Part shown: piece after piece, positions 1 through 9,569 of the stretch
Numbering within the stretch: the stretch's first letter is position 1
How the letters are laid out: every line of letters begins with the position of its first letter
Assembly (NCBI GenBank): GCA_943704525.1
Contig: CALSCQ010002691.1
Location: 1 to 25,134, forward strand
Direction of reading: 5' to 3'
Origin: Pigoraptor vietnamica
Lineage: Eukaryota; Opisthokonta; Filasterea
DNA: 25,134 nucleotides
The notes under the pieces: generated by a model
The model's input: only the letters and a program-made list of their open reading frames with translations
Database searches by the model: none
Told to the model about the DNA's origin: nothing
Made by a program: the position numbers and the translations under genes

Positions 1-159
1 CTCTCACCCACCCCCCCGCATATCGCCGGCACGCCGTACCGTATTCACGTGTATTTGTTGCGAGCGATTGTCTGGCCGTATCTTGTCCGAGTTGATAGAA
101 ATCACCTGCATGCTCCTTGCCGACTAATCGTCTGTCTGCGTATGTTTCGAATGCCGCAG

Positions 160-270
160 TCGTGCAAGGCGGCGTTCACGAACGAGGAGAACAAGGGCGC
201 CTACGCCTTTGAGGACAAGCTCTACTGCCGCGACCACTACATCGAGAAGAAGAAGGCGGCGCAAAAGTAG
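160..270 (+). CDS. LIM-domain protein, last exon (3' partial gene)
   Basis: This is the final coding exon of a gene that begins before the window. A good acceptor (GCCGCAG) ends at 159. The exon then reads in one frame to a TAG at 268-270 and gives about 36 residues. The sequence ends with the second zinc-finger half of a LIM domain: an SCKAAF start (the Cys of a CxxC pair), then AYAFEDKLYCRDHY, where YCxxH supplies the last metal ligands. A short Lys-rich tail KKKAAQK follows, as in small LIM-only or CRP-type proteins. LIM domains are protein-binding zinc modules, often linked to actin. The first half of the domain and any other domains lie outside the window, so the full architecture and subfamily cannot be given. 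The open frame extends upstream to about 49, but that part looks like intron. Confidence 0.75.
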   Translation, partial: SCKAAFTNEENKGAYAFEDKLYCRDHYIEKKKAAQK

Positions 271-849
271 CCGGACACGCACACGCGCGCACCTTCTTGT
301 CCAGTCAAGGCGCGGCGCCGTACTGAAGTACAATGGCCGTTCTAATCTAGTGTGTTCTGAGAATTAGTGCGCCAGTTAGCTTCAGCATGTGGCGCGTCTG
401 TATCAGTTGTGCAGCACCGCAGGGACGGAAATGCATCGGACACGAAGTTTCAGTGACCAGCGGCTCTGCCGATTGGCGCACTGAGGCCATACCGACCATT
501 GCCGCGCATGACTCGTCATCCTTATTGTACTAGGAAAGCGCCGTTTTTAGTCCGACGGCCCGAACTGACTCCGAGGTCGTGCGCCGGCACACGCACGCTG
601 AGCACTGACGGCGCGCCGGCATGAGCGCTGTGGCAGGCATCAGTTCCCAGCTTTCGGGCGGCGGTACAAGGCCACACCTGAATCGGGCGTGCGCGTGTGA
701 AGCAATGCGAGCGCTGCATTTTCAGCACTCACGGGCACACCACTGCGTTAGGCCCACACACCACCCCGTTACATGCCATTCACCGGCGCAAATGGGCACA
801 CCACCGGAGTGCCGAGTGGTGATAAAACCCGACCGAACGGCAACGGGCT

Positions 850-1065
850 TTGCGGAATTGCGAGGGGAGGTGAGGGTTAGACCGCGATCGCGCCGAACTG
901 TGAAAATCGCCGTTCGCACTGCTACGAGTGGTTGGAAAGGAGTGCCAAAAATGGAGCCTCAGCCACTGCCCTCACTGAGCTGTGATCAAAAATAATTTGT
1001 TCCAAAAAAGCCGCAATTGTGGCCGATCGCGCTCGAACCCTCACCTCCCTTTGCAATTGCCGCAA
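850..1065. repeat. Imperfect inverted repeat with about 42-column arms
   Basis: The left arm (850-890) and the reverse complement of the right arm (1024-1065) align with about 37 of 42 columns identical, with one indel and four mismatches by hand alignment. Both arms contain the core GGAGGTGAGGGTT and end in GCGATCG. The spacer is about 133 bases. It could fold into a long stem-loop or be the remnant of a small inverted-repeat element. No clear target-site duplication was seen. Confidence 0.7.
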
Positions 1066-1598
1066 ATTTTGATCGACGCCTCGCTGCCCCCGCATGCGGT
1101 CGATTTTTGTGCGCTCTTAGGAGTGCGAAACGCGGCATATTTGCACCTCTCACACCCGCAAAAAGGGGGCTCATCGGCACAATTTTCGTAATTCTCCACT
1201 CCCCATTGGACGGCTGCGCAATCGCCGATATTTGCTGCATGCAGCAAGGCTGGTTTCGTTCTCTTGTTAAGTGCTTTCCGCGCTGAAGTGTTTTACCCCG
1301 TAAGGAGAAAACCGATGTCCACTGACCGAGACTGCGATGTGGAGAACAGGTACACAATTCTGACAACACTCCGGGTGACCCACTCGGGGAAATTCGCTGT
1401 TACAGAAATGTGCCCAAACACAATGGCGCTGTATCGCTTGTGGCAGCTGAGAATCATCCGAGACGAATCCGCCCGACGCCGAATTGCCCGACTGGCTGCC
1501 AGCCGTATCGGCCCGATTCAAACAGCCGTCAGCGGCACACTGGCCGGCACACACCCTGATCGAACTACCAGGCGATCGCTGCCCGGGCCGACCACACG

Positions 1599-1607
1599 TA
1601 TAAAAGG
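1599..1607 (+). promoter_or_regulatory. Candidate TATA box of the tmcB-like gene
   Basis: TATAAAAGG is a consensus-like TATA element, 280 bases upstream of the chosen ATG at 1879. A start site about 30 bases downstream would place a 5'UTR around 1630, interrupted by the candidate intron 1781-1849. Assigned by motif only. Confidence 0.4.
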
Positions 1608-1780
1608 CCAAGCGATTGTCGACGAACGGTCGGCGACTGCAGATCGTATCGGTTTGTGCTGGTGTTGCAGCACCGGCATCAAGCGGATCGCTGGGCCCAG
1701 ATCTTCAGCAATCTGTGTGTCAGCCGGGCAACGCGGACCGTCTCGCAAGTCACCGGAAGCCACTGTTGTCGGCGCCGAGG

Positions 1781-1849
1781 GTAAGCAGCAGGGTCAGGAG
1801 TAGTGGTAGTTCAGTGCCGGCTTTACTCATCTTTGCCTTTCGGTTTCAG
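1781..1849 (+). other. Candidate 5'UTR intron of the tmcB-like gene
   Basis: A strong donor (GAGG|GTAAGC) and a pyrimidine-rich acceptor (TTTCGGTTTCAG|GT) frame a 69-base segment just upstream of the ATG at 1879. It is shorter than most introns in the window, though introns of 63 and 72 bases occur in the ankyrin gene at 19300-21003. Transcript data would settle it. Confidence 0.45.
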
Positions 1850-1878
1850 GTCCGCTGATACCCCTCGACAGTTCCAAC

Positions 1879-2917
1879 ATGGCCAGCACGTTGCACTCGG
1901 CGTCCTTCGCCGCGGGGGGCACCGGCGGGATCTCGATCATCTCCTCCTCCATCGCAACGACGCAAAAGTCGACGATCGAGCGCGGCGTCGCCCTCGTCAA
2001 GAATGGCCTCTTCGGCGTGCTCTTCGTCATGGCAAAAGATGCGCACCTCGCGCGCTTCTGGGTCGTCCTCGAGCTCGTGATCGACTTCTTCCAGCTGCTC
2101 TCGTTCCCCTTCAACGCCTACGGACAAGACTTCCCGTGGAATCCAGCGCAATCGGGCTGGCTGCAACGCCTCGTCAAGCCCTTCGTCTTCGAGACTTACG
2201 CCGAGGACAGCGCTGCAGTGTTCTGGGTGGCCGTCAGCATTCTGATACTCTTCCTCGCCAATGCCGCCTTCGTCGCCTACTCGTTCTCTCGCAACAAGTA
2301 CCGCATGATGTGGACGCTGACGACCCTCCGCACGGTAAGAATGTTCGCGTGTGTGTTTTTGGAAGGAGGTGCATGTCATTAACTCCGTCACCGACGCCGG
2401 CAGCCGGCTTTTCTCAGGCTCACTCTCATTGACTGAGTCAGAATTCTGCGTTGACTTACTGACTGTGAGATCTCGACGCCCTCTGCGCCGCTGTTGACTG
2501 ATCTTCTGATTTTCATGTTAATTGACAGGTGTCCGGACTCGTCTCCACCGTCCTCTTCATCCCGTTCACCGGCATCCTCGCCGCGCGCCTCAAGTGCCAC
2601 GGCCACGAGTGCTGGACGGGCATCGACCTCTTCGAAAAGATTCTCGCCATCGTCGTCGGATTCGCCTTCCTCACCCTCTCTCTTCTCAGCGGCATCTGCT
2701 TCTGCGAGCCCAACCCCGCCGCGCGCTCTGCCCTCGCGCGCCCGCACTCGCGTGTGGACCTCTACGCGAGTTTTATCCGCGCCGTCCTCACCGTCCTCTT
2801 CACTCTCGTTGGATCTTCGAGCATAAGCCGCTGGGCGCTCACGGCGATCCTCCTCGCGGGTGCAAGCTCGACGCTCGCGCTGTTCGTCTGGTACCTCCCT
2901 TACTACAGGTGAGCGGC

Positions 2918-2974
<57 letters not shown>

Positions 2975-5900
2975 CCGTGGGTGTGCGTGTGTGTGTGCGC
3001 GCGTGTGCGTGTGTGTCATAGTGTGTGTGTGTGTTGTTTGTGTGTGTGTGTGTGTGTGTGCGTGTGCGTGTGCGTGTGTGCGTGCGTGCGTGACTATTCT
3101 GCCTTGCACGTACTTGTGCACACCTGAGCTCTGAAGTATTAAATCCCACTCGCATTGCTCGCAGGCACAACTACAACCTCATCAAATGCGCCACCTTCGG
3201 CGTGCTCACGTGGTCGGCCATCTGCCTCGTCGTCACTCAGATCGTTGGGGACGACAGCGACGCCTTCCTGTTCTTCCTCATCGCGGCGCCTCTCGTGGTC
3301 ATTTCCGCCGTGTGCGCAGGAAACTACCGCCGCCGCTTCATCGAACGCACGCCGTGCAACCGCCTAAGCGGCGCGCTGGAGATCGAGCTCAAGGCGCGCT
3401 TCCACCTCATCGCGAACGGCCTCTTCTTCACCTATCGCCCCAATGCCTCCACCATCGACGCCCTCGTGGACCCAGATGCCAAGGTGGTCGACCCCGACTT
3501 TGCGAAGAAGATCATCTCCGAAGTCAACGGCTGGTACCGCCTGGCGACGCGCAAGTACCCTCGGTCGTCGCTGCTCCGCTTCTTCTGGTCCAACCACCAC
3601 CAGTACTTCAACGGCAACAACCAGCTTGCGCTCGGCGAACTGCAGGCGGCTGACGAGATGTCGCCTCGCCTCGACGAAGAGTTCTTCATCTACCGCCGTC
3701 GCAAGATGGTCCAGGACGAGCAGAACGGCATGCGCGGCGACGTCCTCATGGTACGCATTCATACGTCACTTGTTGTGTTTTATGTTGTGCTGTGTGTTTG
3801 TGGTCGTTTCAGTCCTCCGGCAGTCGCGCGTGTGTGCGAGTTTTTGCGTTCATATTGCATCAGTGTCATGTTCCGCTCTTACTCGCGACTAATGCAACTT
3901 TTTTCTCTGCTGCACTCCTGTTCGCAGTTCGTCAAGTTCCAGCGTCACATCACGGAGGCCCAGCAGTACGACATCCGTGCCACGAAGGCGCAGCTTGCGA
4001 TGTGGACGGAGCTACTTAAGAGAGATCCCGCGCCCCTCTCCCTCAACACGATCGCGCGCCGCGTGACAGAGTCGATCGCGCGCGCTCAGAAGAGCTTTCA
4101 GGAACTCATTAAGATCAACGCGAACGCCCCTCAGACGTTACGCATGTACGCCGGTTTCCTCATGGACGTCGTGCACGACCCGAACACGGCCGAGCTGCTG
4201 CTTGCACGCGCGAGTGAGCTCGACGACGCAACGGCGCTGCTGGATGCCGACCGCGGGGCTGGGTATGCGTCACAAGGACTGGAGCTCGAGACGATGGGCG
4301 CCGCGGAGATGCTAATGGACGACCGCTTTGCGACGATTGCCATTTCGGGCGACTTGCGCAAGGAGGGAGTCATTCTCGAGATGAACTCTGCCGCGTGCAA
4401 GTGAGTGTGCTGTGTGTCTGAGCGATTGCGTGCCTTGTCGTACGATGTGTTTGTGCTGCTGCTGTACTCGTTTGTCAGCTCTGTCTGCTCTCTGCCTGTT
4501 GCATGTGTGAGTGGGTGCGTGCGTGCGCGCGCGCGCGTGTGTGTGTGTGCTTCTGTGTGTCTGTGATTGGGTGTGAGTGTGAGTGTGTGTGTGCGTCTGT
4601 GTGTCTGTGTGTGTGCGTGCGCGCGTGCGTTCACTTAAGTAGAGTGTTTGCAGGATGCTCGGATACCGCCCTCGCGAACTCCTCGGTCGCAACATCACCG
4701 CCATCATCCCAGAGGTGCGTTTCTCGCCCGTGTAAGATTTACGTTTGTCGCGTGCGATTGCACACGCGCGCGTGTAACGTGACAAGGCCGTGTATGCTCT
4801 CCCTTGTTGCCGGTCACTTTGCCCTGACGGCCCCACACTTGCGCGTCGCAGCCCTTTGCGTCGAACCACACCAAGTACCTCCGCCGCTACCTCGAGGAGG
4901 GACGCAGCACGTGGATCGACCGCGCCGTGACCGTCTACGCGCTGCACAAGAGTGGCTTCGCCGTCCCAATCAACATGCTCATCCGCCAGATGTGCTCTCC
5001 CACCGGCGGCATCGTCTTCATTGCGACCATCAAGACAATCATGGTGGCCAACACGGGCAGCGGGACGTCGCTCGAGACGGAGGACTACGGCATCCTCGCA
5101 CACCGCGACGGCACGGTGATAACCTGCACGGCCACGTGCGCGGGATTGCTCGGCATCACCGCCGACCAGCTGTCCCCTCAAGCCCAGAAGATGCAGGTCG
5201 TCACGTACATCCCGGAGTTCGCCTCCATGCTCGCGTCGGCCGTCGGCGACTCGAAGGACTTTGCCATCGCCGATTTCATCGAGAAGGGACGCTTCCCGAG
5301 CGTCGCCGTCGAGACGACCCGCGGCCGCGTCATGCTCCCCGTCTTCCTCTCTCTGCTGACGTCCACGAGCGGCGAGAGTGCCGTCGTCATCCGCTTCGAG
5401 CTGCACCGCCTTGCTGTCGCCGCGACGTCGTCCGCGACCGAGACTGCGAGCGCGGCCGGTTCCATCGCGAGCCGCCGGCGCGCCCCGTCGATCGACCCTG
5501 GCTCGCCGTGCATGCCTGCCCTCCTCGAGCGCATTGACGGACTTCGCGCGTCGTCGTCGACGTCGTCGGGTGAGGATACGGAGGCGGTGTGCCCTGTGGC
5601 CGAGGACGATGCATCGGGCTACCGTCGCGCGTCTCGTCGCATGCAGAAGAACCCGTCGAAGGTCCAGTTCGAGAGCTCTGAGATGCCCTCTCTCGTCGCC
5701 GGCGACAGTCCGCTGGCTGAACCGCGCGACCCGTTTGTGGACGACGTGCGCGTGGACGCGGTGCTCGTCGCCGACAAGGACGAGACCGAACCGGCGGGGA
5801 TGGACGACACCGTGATCGCGATCGAGAAGAAGAAGAAGGGGCACGGGCCGCAGAGCATCACGTCGAGCTCGCACGCGTCGTCGACGGCGTCGCGCGTGGA

Positions 5901-7791
5901 CGCCATCCGCGAGAAGATTCTCTTTGGCGCGGGCGCTGGGTCGGGACGGCTGGGCCACGCGCTGCAGATCGCGCTGCTGCTCGCTGCCGTTGGACTTGTC
6001 GCGATAGCTGCGTCCGGCTTTGTTCTCGTGGACCAGCAGACGGCGACGTACGCCGCCGCAGTGGACACTGTGATTGGTGCTGCGCAGCGCCGCCTGACTT
6101 CGTACGACATTGCCGACACGACGCGCCTGCTGGTTCTTCGCAATCTCGGCGCCTACTTCCTCTACAACGAGACGACACTGCGCGACCGGCTGCTTCTCGC
6201 CGCGGACGACCTGGAGACGGCGCACTCGCGTCTGTACGCCGGCGTGCGGTCGATGAACAGCGCCCTCCGCGCCCTCTACATCATCCCGAGCATTCCCATC
6301 CAGACGTTCGAGGGCGGCGAAAAGCAGACGACGGTCGATAACCTTTGGAACTCTTTCGACGTGATGATCGCGGAGGCGCGCAGCATGTCGCGCATGGGCA
6401 TCGAGGAGTTTGTCGACAGGAATCCCTCGGTGTACTACGTCACCAAAAACGCGCTCAACTCTGTTCGCGACGGGATGGAGCGGTCGATGGACCTCTACCA
6501 GAAGTCTGCGACGGACGCCAACGTCGACGCCGACACGGCCTCTTCCCGCACGTACTACATTGCCATCGCGTTCATCCTCTTCGCGATCTTCGCCGTGCTC
6601 GTCCCCCTTCTCGCCGTCATCGAAGTGCGCCAGACCAACATCATCTGGCACTTCCTCGTCATCCCGAAGCCCGTGCGACGTGCGATGGCCGAGCACTGCC
6701 GCGCGAGGCTCGAGGCGCGTGAGGCACTCGAGGAAGGATTCGACGACGAAGTTTTGCGCGCGGAGGAGGAGGCGGAGCACGCCGAGCGCCCGTCTGATGC
6801 GAACGGAGACGCAGCGTCGGAGGGCACGGGCGACGGGGGACGCGGGGTGACGAGCGGGCGCGATGGACGGTTGCTGCGCCGCGCCGAACGCCGCTCTCAC
6901 CACCGCCACGACGGCAAGCAGCGGACAGTGCCGAACACGGCCGAGCGGTTCAAGCTGTTCTTCGCGAACCAGTGGGGCAACATGTTCCGCATTGCCGTGC
7001 TGCTCGTCATCGCGCTCGCGTTCTTCTCGGTCATCCACTCGATCACGTCGACGTTCATCACGAACAACTCGTCCACGGCCGTGGCGGTCAACTGCGCAAG
7101 CCGGTCCAGCTACCTCGCCCTGACGACGCTCTTCTTCATCCGTGGCATCGCGGCGGAGAACACGACGGAGGGCATGCTGTGGTTCGAGGAGCAGTTCCAC
7201 AACGCAAGCGAGCAGTCGCTGCAGCTTCACGACGCCATTCTGTACGGCGACGCTTCCAAGGGGATCAAGGCGACGGCGGAGGACCCGCGATTCCAGCAGC
7301 TCCTCTTCCAGGACGGCTGCGTCGCCGGCACGCCCGCGGACTGCCCGTCGTTCTACAACGGCATCCTCGGTAGCGGTCTCAACGGCGCGTTCCGTCGTTT
7401 CATGCGCGACATGAAGAACGTGCAGGCGCCCGCGACGAACCTCAGCAAGCCCACGTCGCTCGCCGACCTCGCCGGCTTCATCAACGACGGCAACTTGAAC
7501 AACATCGAGAGGTTCGGCCAGAAGTACCTGCGGCCTGCGATGGTCCGGATGACGGAGATGTACGGGACGACGCTCGTCGCGGACGTGAACGCGTTCCACA
7601 ACCAGCTCCTCCAGCTGACGATCGTCATGTGTTGTCTTATCGTCGTCGTGTACCTCGGCCTTCTCTTTGTTATTCCGCGCCGCCTGAACGTCGACGGGCG
7701 CCGGATGCAGATACTGCTGTTGTGCGTGTCGTCGGATGTGTTGCGCTCGATACCCGCGTTTGCGCGCATACTTAAGAACGACTATGTGTGA
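1879..7791 (+). CDS. tmcB: TmcB-like multi-pass membrane protein with PAS domains
   Basis: Six exons, 1879-2334, 2529-2908, 3165-3750, 3928-4400, 4654-4714 and 4852-7791, join in phase to 1631 residues. Residues 60-340 hold about eight hydrophobic segments. A helical region (about 350-600) follows. A PAS domain begins near 606: INSAACKMLGYRPRELLGRN crosses the exon 4/5 junction. A second PAS-like unit starts near 730 (GILAHRDGTVITCTATCAG). A Ser-rich acidic/basic linker with a Lys cluster near 978 leads to two TM-ectodomain-TM modules, with helices at about 1020-1045, 1222-1247, 1364-1388 and 1574-1593. This is the layout of the Dictyostelium 'tiny macrocysts' TmcB family, found in amoebae, chytrids and unicellular holozoans. 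Its biochemical role is poorly known; a membrane sensor is an inference. The start ATG opens exon 1, and no upstream in-frame exon was recognised. Introns 2 and 4 carry (GT)n tracts. Intron 3 (177 bases) is in frame and stopless. Confidence 0.85.
2922..2970 (+). repeat. (GT)n microsatellite in intron 2 of the tmcB-like gene
   Basis: A pure GT run of about 49 bases starts about a dozen bases after the donor (CAG|GTGAGC at 2909), followed by interrupted GT sequence to about 3090. A second GT-rich tract lies in intron 4 (about 4505-4630). Confidence 0.95.
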
Positions 7792-8328
7792 GCGTTTAAC
7801 GACGCGCCGCGTCTTGCTCGTTCCCTTTACTTATTGGCTTCCTGTGTGTGCGCGTGCGTGCGTGCTTGTTCCGTGGCTTGTGAGAAATACAAGCGTATTG
7901 CGCATCAAAAACCGCATCTCTAGTGTCGAGTGGGATAGAGGATGTCTTTGTGGCTTGTACGCAGCTCCAGCCAATACTGCGCCATAACTGTCTCATCCAT
8001 AGCTCAGTCCGTCCCTCCCTTTTGTCCTTGACTGCTCAACGACGCATGCACTGGCAACCGTACGGCCGCAACTCTCACACGTGTGCGGGCACGCATGCAC
8101 ATCGTGTACGCGCATAGACACGTACAGGCGGCGTGTGCGTACGTACGTGCGTGCGTGCGTGTGTGTCTGTGTGCAGATGTCGCCACACAACAACGGGCGC
8201 CACTCGAACGCACGGCAGGACGAATATTTACATATTAAGGAAAAGTGTTGCACGGCGGACGCGGCGCACGCAAGTGTCGCGCGTTCGAGCGCGAATGACG
8301 ACGCGGACTGGGTCGGTGGACGGCCCGG
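7792..8328. other. 3' flank of the tmcB-like gene, no gene seen
   Basis: About 540 bases between the tmcB-like stop and the stop of the candidate minus-strand gene. It contains a short GT/GC-rich stretch (8130-8175). No open frame has a recognisable domain, and no canonical polyadenylation signal stands out. Confidence 0.5.
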
Positions 8329-8676
8329 TTATTCAGCCGAGTCGTCGCTGGTGCCGTGCGAAGCCTTTACTTCGGCTCCCTCCCCAGAGTGCACCTGAAA
8401 AGCCACGAGGATAATGTGGCGGAGTATCAGTCTCGATGCAACCGTCAGGCGTCTCATGGCAGCAGGCACGCCGTGTTGTTTGTGAATGGAGCAAGTCATG
8501 CGCCCATACCAAATACGCACGTAGCACACACTGCGGCTGACACGCACGCACGTATGCACCGACCGCAGGCAGACGGACAGGCAGACACAGACAGACAGCA
8601 CACACACATACAAACACACAACCACGACTGATACAGACACACACACACATACAAACACACAACTACGACTGACACA

Positions 8677-8724
<48 letters not shown>

Positions 8725-9497
8725 ACACACACACAGACACACACTGCACTCGCATACCTACAAACGCACAACAACATCTACACGCGCCCACCACACACAC
8801 ACACACACACGCACACACACGCACACACACACGCGCGCGCACACACACACACACGCACACACACACACACACATACACACCACCTACAGACACACACTCG
8901 CACACCTACAGCCGCACTGCAAGAACACCTACACACGGGCACCGACACAGGCACACGCACACACGCACACCACATACACACATATATACACGTCAGTAGA
9001 AGGCTAGTCACAGCATGAAAACACACCCACAGCAACACATACACGCGCACGCACAAACAAGATGCGACGTCAGCAACACCGTGACTCACTCTGTCACCGC
9101 GCACACCGTCGACGGCCTGCGGCAGGAGGTCGCCTTCCTGATTGTCGCAATGGTACACCTTCATGTCCAACTTCAACGCATCTGCGCGAAGCATGCAAAA
9201 GTCTTGCCCCGGAAAGAGGGAGGGCGCCACGCAGTTGGGCTCGGCCCAGCACTCGGGGACGGTGGGGTTGAACTCGCAAATCTCCGCGTGGCCATCTGCG
9301 CGCAGATGCAGAGCAGCACGACTGCGATCACAGTTGAGACAGCGCGCGTCCGAGAGGACAGAGACGCTGCAACGGCGGACATTCTTGACAAACTTGAGAG
9401 TGCGAGGGCTGGAGAGGCATTGCAGTTGATCGTCCACCCCGGATGACTGTTTAACAGTTGCCCGCGTAACGTTACGCCCTCGACTAATGTCACGCAA
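8329..9497 (-). CDS. Possible small Cys-rich protein, N-terminus unresolved
   Basis: Read on the minus strand, an exon ending at 9090 has strong G/C third positions and a perfect donor (AGA|GTGAGT). It joins in phase 0 to a last exon 8394-8329 (acceptor CTTTTCAG) that ends in TAA. The proposed intron (8395-9089) is TG-rich on the sense strand, like several introns here. The peptide is Cys-rich, with EICEFNPTVPECWAEPNC and then FC and YHC, which suggests a disulfide-bonded extracellular protein. No family is recognised. This frame has no suitable upstream ATG. A neighbouring frame carries a signal-peptide-like stretch starting at ATG 9382 (MSAVAAS, then VIAVVLLCICAQ), so a frameshift, tiny intron or missed exon is possible. 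It would be divergent from the ankyrin-membrane gene at 9570. The existence of the gene is uncertain. Confidence 0.35.
8601..8680. repeat. Two-copy tandem repeat, 41-base period
   Basis: The segments starting at 8601 and 8642 are 39 bases each and differ at two positions. Each contains CATACAAACACACAAC and then ACGACTGA. They sit in the CA-rich tract assigned to the intron of the candidate minus-strand gene and are followed by pure (CA)n at about 8678-8722. Confidence 0.85.
8678..8990. repeat. (CA)n-rich low-complexity tract
   Basis: A pure CA run to about 8722 is followed by interrupted CA/CG dinucleotide sequence, including ACACGCGCGCGCACAC near 8830. Alternating purine-pyrimidine sequence of this kind can adopt Z-DNA. 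All open frames across it encode only Cys/Val or His/Thr repeats and are not genes. Confidence 0.9.
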
Positions 9498-9569
9498 AGG
9501 AATGCAACTGGTCGGTCGGTCAAAAGCAGACGGGCATCACGGCTCGGCTTGGTACCTCTTTAATTCCAC

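Larger units (their letters stand above)
271..1878. other. Intergenic region between the LIM gene and the tmcB-like gene
   Basis: About 1.6 kb with no convincing gene. Open frames on both strands lack recognisable domains and show no steady codon bias. The region holds the LIM 3' flank, an inverted repeat (850-1065), GC-rich sequence with recurring GCCGGCACAC-type words (589-600, 1540-1550), a TATA-like box near 1599 and a probable 5'UTR intron at 1781-1849. The proximal promoter of the tmcB-like gene is most likely within the last 300 bases. Confidence 0.6.

Noticed and set aside
621-995. Plus-strand open frame of 124 codons after the LIM gene
   Set aside because: It overlaps one arm of the inverted repeat, has no domain and no codon bias.
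1264-1803. Plus-strand open frame of 179 codons upstream of the tmcB-like gene
   Set aside because: No domain, no consistent codon bias, and it spans the TATA-like box and the candidate 5'UTR intron donor.
4312-7599. Very long open frame (about 1095 codons) on the minus strand
   Set aside because: It is exactly antisense to the large tmcB-like exon. GC-rich third positions there remove stops from the opposite strand. Its product is Arg/His/Val-rich with no domain, and it runs through the (GT)n intron.
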